From Mucilaginibacter sp. OK268 (GTDB taxonomy: Bacteria > Bacteroidota > Bacteroidia > Sphingobacteriales > Sphingobacteriaceae): 64,000 nucleotides of DNA. Below the pieces are notes generated by a model. The model was not told where the DNA came from, did not search any database, and worked only from the letters and a program-made list of their open reading frames with translations. The position numbers were made by a program, and so were the translations under genes. The stretch's first letter is position 1, and each line of letters opens with the position of its first letter. The stretch covers positions 1,054,001 to 1,118,000 of the forward strand of contig NZ_FNJV01000002.1 of the NCBI RefSeq assembly GCF_900103125.1. The letters run 5' to 3'. Positions 50,821 through 58,874 of this stretch are shown one piece after another.

Positions 50821-51765
50821 ATGAAAAGCGATATGGACAATAGGGAGTGGCTGGATGATTATGAATCATTGAAACGGATCGATGCCAAGAATCCGTTTCT
50901 GGTTCCGCCTGGCTATTTCGATGAATTAGCGCAGCATATAACATCACGCATAAGGCTGGAAGAGTTGAAAAACTCATCCACGGGGTTTTCCGTGCCTGAA
51001 AACTACTTTGATCAATTAAGCAGTAACATACAAAGCCGCATACGTGTTGAGGACGCTGTGAACACACAGGACTCCGGTTTTACCGTACCTGAGAATTATT
51101 TTGACGAGCTTGGCAGCAATATTCAAAGCAGGATAACGATTGAGGAGGCCTTAAACCCGGAGCACCAGGGTTTTAGTGTACCCGAAAATTATTTTGATGA
51201 ACTGAGCAGTAACATCCAAAGCAGGATAACTATTGAGCAGCAGATCAGCAACGAAGCGGAGAGCTTTACCGTGCCTGAAAATTACTTCGAAACACTGAGC
51301 AGTAATATTCAAAGCCGGATAGCGATTGAAGAGCATATCAATAGCGAAGCCGAAAGCTTTACCGTGCCTGAAAACTATTTTGAGCAGTTAAGCCAGAATA
51401 TCCTAAATAAAACAGTTAACGAGGAACTGGTTACTGCCAAAGTAGTTACCTTGCCTGTTGCCGTTAAAAAGAAAGGTATTGTACGCAGGATGTTCGCGTC
51501 TCCAACTTTCAGGTACGCTACCGCAGCCTGCTTTGCCCTGATACTGGGCATTGGCGTAGTGATCAGGAATGCCGACGCGCCCGTAAAGCACGATCAATCT
51601 TTTTTACATGAGCAGCTGTCAACCGTACCGGTTGACGAAATTAAAAGCTACCTTCAACTGCATGCAGATGCAGGAGATACTCCTTCCCTGATGGATGGCG
51701 GTCAGCAAATCAACAGCGCAAACCTGGATGCAGACCTGTCCGACTATTTGGAGAGTACTAATTAA
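50821..51765 (+). CDS. Putative anti-sigma/partner membrane protein with six 31-residue repeats
   Basis: 314 residues. A short acidic head (residues 1-24) is followed by six near-identical 31-residue units (about 26-206) of the form F-x-VPENYFDELSSNIQSRIxIE, then a basic linker, a single membrane helix (YATAACFALILGIGVVI) near residue 240, and a C-terminal 60-residue tail (VDEIKSYLQLHADAGDTPSL) presumably in the periplasm. Related Bacteroidota proteins carry one such F-VP-YF-L motif. Position after an ECF sigma gene suggests an anti-sigma or co-sensor role (inference). Start 50821 or 50833. Confidence 0.8.
   Translation: MKSDMDNREWLDDYESLKRIDAKNPFLVPPGYFDELAQHITSRIRLEELKNSSTGFSVPENYFDQLSSNIQSRIRVEDAVNTQDSGFTVPENYFDELGSNIQSRITIEEALNPEHQGFSVPENYFDELSSNIQSRITIEQQISNEAESFTVPENYFETLSSNIQSRIAIEEHINSEAESFTVPENYFEQLSQNILNKTVNEELVTAKVVTLPVAVKKKGIVRRMFASPTFRYATAACFALILGIGVVIRNADAPVKHDQSFLHEQLSTVPVDEIKSYLQLHADAGDTPSLMDGGQQINSANLDADLSDYLESTN
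50896..51437 (+). repeat. Six tandem 93-bp coding repeats
   Basis: Within the partner gene, units begin near 50896, 50986, 51079, 51172, 51265 and 51358. Each encodes (F)xVPENYFDxL..NIQSRI; the first is more diverged (VPPGYFDELAQHITSRI) and the last ends at NILNKT. DNA identity between the central units is obvious by eye (for example AACATCCAAAGCAGGATAAC-type blocks). Confidence 0.85.
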
Positions 51766-51777
51766 CGATACATTTTA

Positions 51778-52266
51778 ATGAGTAAATTGATCAGGCATAT
51801 TTTTGTTTTATTATTGATGATAGCAGCAGGCTATGAGTCCTTTGCTCAGGCAAGCAATAGCCTGGTACAGCGGCAAGGGATAACGCCTGCGCCACTGCGT
51901 AACAAAAAAAATGTACGCCAAAAGCTTGATGCAGCTCATGACAGGTTTATCAATAAACAACTTGACTTGACCGATGAAGAATCGGCCAAGTTTTGGCCTA
52001 TATATCGCCAGTATCAACAGGAGATTACGGCTGTTAACATATTAAAACGTCTTAACAATTCAAGCGCTGCCACTAATGGAACCGAGCAAATAGATAAAGA
52101 AATTTACTATGAAAGCCAGCAGGTTGCCATCCGCAAACGCTATCGCGATGCATTCTCCAAGATCCTGCCCCCCGAAAAGGTAAGCAAGCTATATAAAAGC
52201 GAGCAGGCCTTTCGCGACGAGCTCATCAAACAACTCAGCGAACGCAGCGAAAGAGCAGGAAATTAA
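51778..52266 (+). CDS. Small periplasmic protein of the sigma-factor unit (Spy/CpxP-like)
   Basis: 162 residues; signal peptide MSKLIRHIFVLLLMIAAGYE with cleavage near FAQA. The mature part is helical and charged: FINKQLDLTDEESAKFWPIY and RYRDAFSKILPPEKVSKLYK resemble the LTxxE...FWPIY pattern of Spy/CpxP-type proteins. Such proteins bind misfolded envelope proteins. It starts 12 bp after the partner gene, so it belongs to the sigma operon. Function by analogy only. Confidence 0.8.
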   Translation: MSKLIRHIFVLLLMIAAGYESFAQASNSLVQRQGITPAPLRNKKNVRQKLDAAHDRFINKQLDLTDEESAKFWPIYRQYQQEITAVNILKRLNNSSAATNGTEQIDKEIYYESQQVAIRKRYRDAFSKILPPEKVSKLYKSEQAFRDELIKQLSERSERAGN

Positions 52267-52556
52267 TTAATTCACTAATTAATTAGTGAATTATTGATTT
52301 AGTGATTGTTTTACCCGCGCGTCATTGCGAGGTACGAAGCAATCCCCGATTTGCAGAGTCGCTCTGTACAGTATAGAGATTATTAATGTTGTGTTTGTTT
52401 CTGTTGGTATTAATGAGCTCCCTTTGGTCGGTTGTCTTCGTACCTCGCAATGACGCGTTGGTTGTTGGCCACAACACGAGCCTCTATTTATTCACTTTTC
52501 ATAACTGCATTCATCTTATCTTTGCCCTAAATCAATAATTCACTAAATCAATAATT
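52265..52556. repeat. 8-bp word palindrome interrupted by REP copy 4
   Basis: Left arm 52265-52308: TTCACTAATTAATTAGTGAA with TTATTGATTTAGTGATTG. Right arm 52528-52556: TAAATCAATAATTCACTAAA with TCAATAATTG. Between them lies the REP element of 52317-52457. The words also appear at 24398-24441. Confidence 0.75.
52317..52457. repeat. REP-like palindrome, GTCATTGCGAGG family, copy 4, with insertion
   Basis: Left arm CGCGTCATTGCGAGGTACGA with AGCAATCCCC; right arm TCTTCGTACCTCGCAATGAC with GCGTT. The usual GATTGCTTCG in the right arm is split after GATT by about 53 bp (52382-52434). The insert contains ATTAATG at both near ends (52383 and 52409). Confidence 0.85.
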
Positions 52557-52565
52557 GCTCCCCCC

Positions 52566-53756
52566 ATGCCTACTCTCCGCCAGCTCTTTTTAGCCAATAA
52601 CGCGCAAACCACCAACTTTCCGCTGTTACTGGAGTTTGAACGGGCCGAAGGTGTATATATGTATGATACCGCGGGCAAAGCCCATACCGACCTCATATCG
52701 GGCATTGGCGTAAGCAGCCTGGGCCACGGTAATCCAAAAGTTATAGCCGCCATTAAACACCAGGTTGACCAATACATGCACCTGATGGTTTATGGCGAAT
52801 ACGTACAAACCCCACAGGTCCGTTTTGCCGAAAAGCTGGTATCTGTACTGCCTCAAAACCTACAGTCGGTATATTTTACCAACTCCGGTGCCGAAGCTGT
52901 TGAGGGGGCCTTAAAATTAGCCAAACGCTATACCGGCAGGCAGCAGATCATCGCTTGCCATAATTCTTACCACGGCAGCACCCAGGGCGCGTTAAGTGTT
53001 ATGGGCAATGAAGAATTTAAGCGGGCTTACCGGCCTTTGCTCCCAGGAATAAGTTTTATCCGTTTTAATGAGACAGACGATCTGCACCTCATCACCGATC
53101 AAACTGCCTGCGTCATCATCGAAACCGTACAGGGCGAAGCTGGCATCCGTGTACCAGACGCCACTTATATGCAGGCTCTGCGCAAACGCTGTGATGAAAC
53201 CGGCACCTTACTGATACTGGATGAAATACAAGCCGCTTTTGGTCGCACCGGTAAACTTTTTGCCTTTGAGCATTTTGGCATTGTGCCCGATATATTGCTG
53301 CTGGCCAAAGCGCTGGGTGGTGGCATGCCCGTAGGCGCTTTTATCTCCTCCAACACCATTATGGGCGCGCTCAAAGAAAACCCCATCCTGGGCCATATCA
53401 CCACTTTTGGTGGCCACCCGGTATGTTGCGCCGCGGGACTAGCAGCACTCGAAGTGTTACTGGACGAAAACCTGGTATCCGGCGTAGCCGAAAAAGAAGC
53501 CTTGTTCCGCAAGCTGTTGGTTCACCCGGCAATTAAACAGGTACGAGGCAAAGGACTGATGCTGGCCGTTGAACTGGACAGTTTCGACCTTAATAAAAAA
53601 ATAATAGACCGCTGTATTAAACACGGCATCATCACCGATTGGTTCCTGCATTGCAGCAATTCCATGCGCATCGCTCCCCCGCTTATTATTACTCCCGCTC
53701 AAATTGAACATGCGTGTGAGGTTATATTGGAGGCTGTTGAATATTATACCGCATAG
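52566..53756 (+). CDS. Class III (ArgD/GabT-type) PLP aminotransferase
   Basis: 396 residues. The PLP lysine is K248 in DILLLAKALGGGMPVGAF; other marks are YFTNSGAEAVEGALKLAKRY, CHNSYHGSTQGALSVMG, LLILDEIQAAFGRTGKLFAF and GLMLAVEL. It resembles acetylornithine/4-aminobutyrate-type enzymes, but no arginine genes are near, so the substrate is open. The word palindrome with REP copy 4 occupies its upstream region. Confidence 0.93.
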   Translation: MPTLRQLFLANNAQTTNFPLLLEFERAEGVYMYDTAGKAHTDLISGIGVSSLGHGNPKVIAAIKHQVDQYMHLMVYGEYVQTPQVRFAEKLVSVLPQNLQSVYFTNSGAEAVEGALKLAKRYTGRQQIIACHNSYHGSTQGALSVMGNEEFKRAYRPLLPGISFIRFNETDDLHLITDQTACVIIETVQGEAGIRVPDATYMQALRKRCDETGTLLILDEIQAAFGRTGKLFAFEHFGIVPDILLLAKALGGGMPVGAFISSNTIMGALKENPILGHITTFGGHPVCCAAGLAALEVLLDENLVSGVAEKEALFRKLLVHPAIKQVRGKGLMLAVELDSFDLNKKIIDRCIKHGIITDWFLHCSNSMRIAPPLIITPAQIEHACEVILEAVEYYTA

Positions 53757-53786
53757 TTAACGATTAAGACTTATACTATAATACAC

Positions 53787-53873
53787 ACGTCATTGCGAGG
53801 TACGAAGCAATCTCTATGCTGTACAGAGCAGACCTGCTTATCGGGGATTGCTTCATACCTCGCAATGACGCGC
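53787..53873. repeat. REP-like palindrome, GTCATTGCGAGG family, copy 5 (inverted)
   Basis: CGTCATTGCGAGGTACGAAG with CAATCTCTATGC on the left, CGGGGATTGCTTCATACCTC with GCAATGACGCG on the right. The TCTCTA and CGGGG sides are exchanged against copies 3 and 4, so the unit is inverted. Confidence 0.85.
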
Positions 53874-54153
53874 GAAGAGCGAAGATCACCTATAGAAGCG
53901 ATGCCGGAGTTAGCCAATCACAAACCACATAGCAGCTTACCGGATATTATTCCGTATCTTAACACAGATTAAAAAAGTCGACTCATCTATTGAAAGTAAC
54001 TTTCAGGTTACTTTATTGAATAATATATCATTTTTTATAGTTTGAATTAAATTGGTATGGTTTATGCAATTATGGTATAGGCTGTATTAAAAGCTCTGAA
54101 AAGGCTTGTTTCCTACCAAAACAGATCAGTTTTGCTCTTTTTTATAGTCATAG

Positions 54154-54185
54154 TTTAAACAATTAATTAAAAAGAATTGTTTAAA
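54154..54185. promoter_or_regulatory. TTTAAACAATT inverted repeat before the glycosyltransferase gene
   Basis: TTTAAACAATT at 54154-54164 and AATTGTTTAAA at 54175-54185, 10 bp apart, 36 bp before the start. A dimeric regulator site or an mRNA hairpin are both possible. Confidence 0.5.
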
Positions 54186-54220
54186 TCAATAACCGTACGT
54201 TCTTAACATCCTACCTACAT

Positions 54221-56503
54221 ATGAAAATAGCATATATATCAACCTACCCTCCGCGCGAATGTGGCCTGGCCACGTTCAATCAAAACCTGATGCGGGCCAT
54301 TAACGCCAATTTTCCCGAAAGAAACTCGCTTGCACACGGCGGTTTTGTGGTCGCGCTAAACGATTCAGAGAGTCTGCAGCATTATGAATACCCAGAGGAG
54401 GTGAAATATGTTATTCGCCAGGACCACCAGAAAGACTATATCCGCGCAGCCAATTATATCAACACCAGCAATGCCGATGTATGTATCATGGAGCATGAGT
54501 TTGGCATATATGGCGGCGAAAGTGGTATATATATTTTACCCCTGATCAACCGGCTCGAAAAACCCTTGATCTCGATACTGCATACCATACTGAAAGATCC
54601 CAGCTATGTGCAGCGCATCATCATTCGCGAAATAGCGGAGCAATCATCAAAAATAATTGTGATGAGCCAGCGGGCCGTGGAGTTTTTAACCACTATTTAT
54701 GATATCCCTGCCGAAAAGATCCAGATCATTGAACATGGTGTTCCGGATGTGGAAGCGTTGGATGACAATCCGGTTAAAAACCTGTCGTCGTTCAAAAAAC
54801 ACCGCGTGTTGCTCACCTTTGGTTTATTAAGCCGTAATAAAGGTTTAGAGACCGTGATAAAAGCCCTGCCCCGCATCGTAGCCAAACACCCCGATGTGAT
54901 GTATGTGATATTAGGCAATACCCATCCGGGCGTGATCAAAAGTTCGGGAGAGGAATACCGCGATCACCTTAAAACACTGGCTAGCCAATTGGGTGTATCG
55001 GCCAACCTGGCTTTTATTAACAAATTTGTGAGCGAAGAGGAATTGGTGAATTACCTCACCGCTTGCGAAATTTATGTAACACCTTATCTGAACGAGGCAC
55101 AGATCACCAGCGGTACGCTTTCATACGCCGTTGGTGCCGGTGCCGCTGTGGTGTCAACCCCATACTGGCATGCAACCGAACTGCTGGCCGATAAACGCGG
55201 CAGACTGTTTGATTTTAAAAACTCCGATACCCTGGCCGATACAGTGATAGAACTGCTTGACCAGGATCGTGTGCTGAAAGAATTGAAAGAGAACGCCTAC
55301 CAGTATGGCCTGCATTTACGCTGGCCTGTTGTAGGTGCCGAATTTATTAAAGTTGCCCAGGAGGCTATTGTAAGGTTCGACTTTAGCGATAAGATACTTA
55401 AAAACAGCATTGTCGATCCCGAAATACTACCCAAATTCAGTTTGACGCACGTATTGCGTTTAACCGATGATACCGGTATTGTGCAACATGCCAAATACGG
55501 CATCCCCAATTTAAAAGAAGGTTATTGCCTGGATGATAACGCCCGTGCGCTTATTATGGCACTGATGGCCTATCAGCGTAGTAAAAGTCGCGAAGCATTT
55601 GAACTGCTGCCTATATACCTCAGCTACATCCACTATATGCAAACGGATGATGGTAATTTCCGCAACTTCCTGAGTTTCGATCGCCGTTATCTGGATGAGG
55701 TGGGCTCAGAGGATTCTTTCGGGCGTACCATCTGGGCGCTGGGCCACCTGATCAGCTGTGCGGCCAGTAATTCTTACCGTGAGTTTTCGTTGGAGATATT
55801 TCATAAATCAGTGCCGCATTTTGCCGCCCTGAAACATTTACGGGGAATGGCCAATACCATTATCGGCATCAGCCTGTATCTGCAGGTATATCCTACAGAT
55901 GAAGGCATGGTAAAAATATTAAGCGAACTTACCCAACCGCTCATCGATGCCTATGAAGATACACAGTCGGAAGATTGGCAATGGTTCGAAGAAAAGATGA
56001 CCTATGATAACGCCATACTGCCGCTGGCGCTACTGCACTCCTGCGAAATTACCGGGAACGAAGATGCCAAACGCATAGCATTGGCTACGATGGCCTTCCT
56101 GGATAAACTCACCCTGTCGAACGGCTATTTAAGTCCGGTGGGAAACGATGGCTGGTATTATCGTGGCGGTAGTTTCCCTACGTTTGATCAGCAAGCTATT
56201 GAAACTATGGCTATGGTACTGATGCACTTCCAGGCTTACCAGATATTCCGGATACCGCAATACGTCGAAAAAATGTTCCTGAGCTACAAATGGTTCCTGG
56301 GCGAAAACACATTGCGAGCGCCTTTATATGACCATGAAACCAAGGGCTGCTGCGATGGTTTGCTGCCAACCGGTATCAACCGTAACCAGGGCGCCGAAAG
56401 TACGCTGGCCTATCTGATATCGCACCTAACCGTACTAAAAGCCTTTGAACTCGAATACGAATACAACAAATATGGCAGCAGCCAGAAAATGGAGACGTGC
56501 TAG
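54221..56503 (+). CDS. GT4 glycosyltransferase fused to a helical alpha/alpha-barrel domain
   Basis: 760 residues. The N-terminal half (1-385) is GT-B, family 4: start MKIAYISTYPPRECGLATFN, acceptor side DVCIMEHEFGIYGGESG, nucleotide-sugar side LLTFGLLSRNKGLETVIKAL and the E-x7-E region EAQITSGTLSYAVGAGAAVV. The C-terminal half (about 400-755; GYCLDDNARALIMALMAYQR; YDNAILPLALLHSCEITGNE; GGSFPTFDQQAIETMAMVLM) looks like an alpha/alpha barrel of glycosidase or epimerase type. It may process the glycan the GT4 half makes (inference). It precedes a second GT4 and lies near a GH130 gene. Confidence 0.88.
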   Translation: MKIAYISTYPPRECGLATFNQNLMRAINANFPERNSLAHGGFVVALNDSESLQHYEYPEEVKYVIRQDHQKDYIRAANYINTSNADVCIMEHEFGIYGGESGIYILPLINRLEKPLISILHTILKDPSYVQRIIIREIAEQSSKIIVMSQRAVEFLTTIYDIPAEKIQIIEHGVPDVEALDDNPVKNLSSFKKHRVLLTFGLLSRNKGLETVIKALPRIVAKHPDVMYVILGNTHPGVIKSSGEEYRDHLKTLASQLGVSANLAFINKFVSEEELVNYLTACEIYVTPYLNEAQITSGTLSYAVGAGAAVVSTPYWHATELLADKRGRLFDFKNSDTLADTVIELLDQDRVLKELKENAYQYGLHLRWPVVGAEFIKVAQEAIVRFDFSDKILKNSIVDPEILPKFSLTHVLRLTDDTGIVQHAKYGIPNLKEGYCLDDNARALIMALMAYQRSKSREAFELLPIYLSYIHYMQTDDGNFRNFLSFDRRYLDEVGSEDSFGRTIWALGHLISCAASNSYREFSLEIFHKSVPHFAALKHLRGMANTIIGISLYLQVYPTDEGMVKILSELTQPLIDAYEDTQSEDWQWFEEKMTYDNAILPLALLHSCEITGNEDAKRIALATMAFLDKLTLSNGYLSPVGNDGWYYRGGSFPTFDQQAIETMAMVLMHFQAYQIFRIPQYVEKMFLSYKWFLGENTLRAPLYDHETKGCCDGLLPTGINRNQGAESTLAYLISHLTVLKAFELEYEYNKYGSSQKMETC

Positions 56504-56783
56504 ATGTGCGGATATGCAGATGATAACTGCGCTGTCCGAAGTCTCTGACTTCGGACAATTATGCCGGTAGTCTTTAGACTACAGAAGCACAAACAAATAA
56601 GCCATTACACGGTAGTTGCAAACTACTTACATAGTCATCCGAAGTCGGAGACTTCGAACAGCGCGTGCGCAAATTATTAATGTTCAAATGACTGATTTAA
56701 AGATCCGTAAACAACTATGCGTTATATATTAGTTCAAAATTATCATTTGCACATCTGCACATTTGAAATCTGCACATCTGCAA
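56504..56783. repeat. Word palindrome with REP-like hairpin inside
   Basis: Outer arms: GATGTGCGGATATGCAGATG at 56505 and TGCACATCTGCACATTTGAA at 56754 (8-bp words GCACATCT). Inside, 56529-56664: GCGCTGTCCGAAGTCTCTGA with CTTCGGA against TCCGAAGTCGGAGACTTCGA with ACAGCGC (2 mismatches). Small hairpins TAGTCTTTAGACTA and TAGTTGCAAACTA lie between. So a REP-type unit sits within a word palindrome. Confidence 0.75.
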
Positions 56784-56800
56784 AATTCACTAATTAAGAA

Positions 56801-57805
56801 ATGAAGGTCGCCGTATTAGCGTCTGTTGCCTGGTGTACACCGCCCAGGCATTATGGGCCCTGGGAGCAAATAGCATCAAACATTGCCGAAGGCCTGGTAA
56901 AGCTGGGCATCGATGTTACGCTTTTCGCCACCGGCGATTCGATAACTGCGGGCAAGCTGGAATCGATTTGTGCGATGGGTTATGAAGAAGACCGCGGCCA
57001 GGATGCCAAAGTGTTGGAATGCCTGCACATCAGTAATTTGATGGAGCAGGCTGGGCAATTTGATATCATCCATAACAATTTTGATTTTTTGCCCCTTACC
57101 TATTCGGGCCTGATCAAAACACCCATCATCACCACTATACATGGCTTTTCATCGCCCCGCATTATCCCGGTGTATAAAAAATACAACCACAAGGGCCATT
57201 ATGTAAGCATCAGCAACGCCGATCGCAGTCCGGAACTGGAATACCTGGCCACGGTTTATAATGGCCTGGACACCGCCGATTTTGAGTTTTACGAAAAGCC
57301 CGACGAATACTTGCTGTACTTTGGTCGCATCCACCCGGATAAAGGCACAGCCGAAGCTATTGCCATTGCTCAAAAAAGCAAACGCAAGCTGCTGATAGCC
57401 GGTATCATTCAGGATGAAAACTATTACCGGGAAAAGGTAGAGCCCTTTTTATCCGAAGAAATAGCATACATAGGCCATGCCGGGCCCGAAAAACGAAAAC
57501 AGCTGTTAGGCAATGCTTATGCCCTGTTGCACCCCATCAGTTTTAACGAACCATTTGGCATGAGTGTGGCCGAGGCCATGCTCTGCGGCACCCCGGTGAT
57601 CGCCTTTAACCGCGGATCGATGCCAGAGCTGATCCGGGATACTGAAACCGGCTTTTTGGTGGATACCATTGATGGAGCCGTAGAAGCCGTTAACCAGATC
57701 AATTCGATTAACCGCGTGGCTTGCCATACCTGGGCCGCATCGCGGTTTTCGAAAGACAAAATGGTGGCTGATTATTTAGGTTTGTATCAACAGATATTAG
57801 ATTAA
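56801..57805 (+). CDS. GT4 glycosyltransferase (second)
   Basis: 334 residues, GT-B fold. The start MKVAVLASVAWCTPPRHYGP with WEQIASNIAEGLVKLG is the acceptor domain of one GT4 group; LLYFGRIHPDKGTAEAIAIA and YALLHPISFNEPFGMSVAEA (E-x7-E pattern) with MLCGTPVIAFNRGSMPELI form the donor site. Donor likely a nucleotide sugar such as GDP-mannose; acceptor unknown. Cytoplasmic. Separated from the fused GT4 by 297 bp of repeats, so possibly its own unit. Confidence 0.93.
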   Translation: MKVAVLASVAWCTPPRHYGPWEQIASNIAEGLVKLGIDVTLFATGDSITAGKLESICAMGYEEDRGQDAKVLECLHISNLMEQAGQFDIIHNNFDFLPLTYSGLIKTPIITTIHGFSSPRIIPVYKKYNHKGHYVSISNADRSPELEYLATVYNGLDTADFEFYEKPDEYLLYFGRIHPDKGTAEAIAIAQKSKRKLLIAGIIQDENYYREKVEPFLSEEIAYIGHAGPEKRKQLLGNAYALLHPISFNEPFGMSVAEAMLCGTPVIAFNRGSMPELIRDTETGFLVDTIDGAVEAVNQINSINRVACHTWAASRFSKDKMVADYLGLYQQILD

Positions 57806-57806
57806 G

Positions 57807-57838
57807 CTCCCGCGAGATTAGCGCAGCGTATCTCGTGG
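57807..57838 (+). terminator. Hairpin after the second GT4
   Basis: CCCGCGAGAT pairs with ATCTCGTGGG around TAGCGCAGCGT, immediately after the stop. No T-run, so a weak terminator or another small repeat. Confidence 0.5.
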
Positions 57839-57887
57839 GTGACATGGTCAGCCTTCGGCTTATATTTTCGGCTGAAAGCATGTGTAC

Positions 57888-58121
57888 TACGGGTTGAAAA
57901 CTATAGGTGTTCGGAAGATTGTTTTTTGGCTAAAGCCATCAAGTGCTTCTATTATCCGTCCCATAAATGGGACGGCAATGAATGGAAAACTAATTGATTT
58001 ACCCTTCATTGCCGTTGGTTTTAACCAACGGATTGCAAGCAAATAGCTATAGGCTTTAGCCCAAATGAACTATGAATTATATGTTTTCATTCTTCCGAAC
58101 ACCTGTAGTTGAAAACCCGCG
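57888..58121. repeat. Compound palindromic element 2
   Basis: Outer arms: ACTATAGGTGTTCGGAAGAT (57900) against ATTCTTCCGAACACCTGTAG (58089). Within: GGCTAAAGCC against GGCTTTAGCC, GGCAATGAATGG against CTTCATTGCC, and two small hairpins, CCGTCCCATAAATGGGACGG and CCGTTGGTTTTAACCAACGG. Tips share GGTGTTnGGAAGAT with element 1 (25772-26058). It ends beside the tetR stop. Confidence 0.8.
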
Positions 58122-58129
58122 GAAGTAGT

Positions 58130-58732
58130 TTATGAAAGCTCTATTGTGCTGATAATTCCTTCGATGGCTTTCTTTAATACCATATTGTTCATGGCCGGGT
58201 CTATATCTTTATAATAGCGATTTAAGGATACGAGACCATGCACAAAAGACATACATATGAGGTAATTACACCGAAAAGCTTCCTCTGTCAATGTATTTCC
58301 TTTTACCAGGGGCTGCATTTCTTGCCGGAACAAGTTGATAAATGTCGACAGCGCTGGAAATGCCTTTCCTACATCCTCAACACCGGAGCCTACCGTATAC
58401 ATTAACTGGTAAAGCTCATTTTCTTTGGTGGCAAAATGCACAAATGCCATCAGCATGGCCTCCATTCTTTCTTTCGGATCGGTTACTGATACCAATCCCT
58501 GTTTTATGCAATTGATCAGCATGGTAAAGCCCCGTTTCGATAGCTCGATCAGAACTGCTTCTTTATTCAAAAAATAGGAATATACAATAGTTGGGCTGTA
58601 TTCTATGGTATCGGCAATTTTCCTGATGCTTACGGCCTCGCATCCTTCATTTTTAACGATACCCATTGCAGCATCAAGAATAAGCTGATGGACCTCTGCT
58701 TTTAAACGTTCTACGCGTTCTTTGCTACCCAT
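58130..58732 (-). CDS. TetR/AcrR-family repressor
   Basis: 200 residues. The HTH lies at about residues 27-60: CEAVSIRKIADTIEYSPTIV with YSYFLNKEAVLIELSKRGF. The C-terminal 130 residues form the ligand/dimer domain. Divergent from the sulfatase gene with a 142-bp shared upstream region that contains a good TetR-side promoter, so it probably regulates itself and the sulfatase (inference). Confidence 0.92.
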   Translation of the reverse strand: MGSKERVERLKAEVHQLILDAAMGIVKNEGCEAVSIRKIADTIEYSPTIVYSYFLNKEAVLIELSKRGFTMLINCIKQGLVSVTDPKERMEAMLMAFVHFATKENELYQLMYTVGSGVEDVGKAFPALSTFINLFRQEMQPLVKGNTLTEEAFRCNYLICMSFVHGLVSLNRYYKDIDPAMNNMVLKKAIEGIISTIELS

Positions 58733-58757
58733 ATGTATTATGATGAATTGGTGAAGG

Positions 58758-58786
58758 TAAAGTTAATGCTTTTTATTTCTTCCAAA
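58758..58786 (-). promoter_or_regulatory. Promoter of the tetR-type gene
   Basis: -33 TTTGG (58782-58786) and -7 TAACTTTA (58758-58765) on the minus strand with a 16-bp spacer, 25 bp upstream of the ATG. Confidence 0.55.
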
Positions 58787-58874
58787 TACCTACAGATGAT
58801 AACATCTATGGCCACCTATTTGAACTTGTATTAAAAATGTTTGATATTCGGGGTAGCCATAAATAGCCCGACAA

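Larger units (their letters stand above)
53757..54220. other. Intergenic region with REP copy 5 and an operator-like inverted repeat
   Basis: Gene-free 464 bp. REP copy at 53787-53873, then AT-rich sequence with AGTAACTTTCAGGTTACTTT (short dyad at 53996) and an 11-bp inverted repeat TTTAAACAATT/AATTGTTTAAA (54154-54185), 36 bp before the GT start. Confidence 0.6.

Noticed and set aside
53757..54220. Small gene before the GT4 fusion
   Set aside because: Only REP arms and AT-rich DNA; no frame with protein-like composition.
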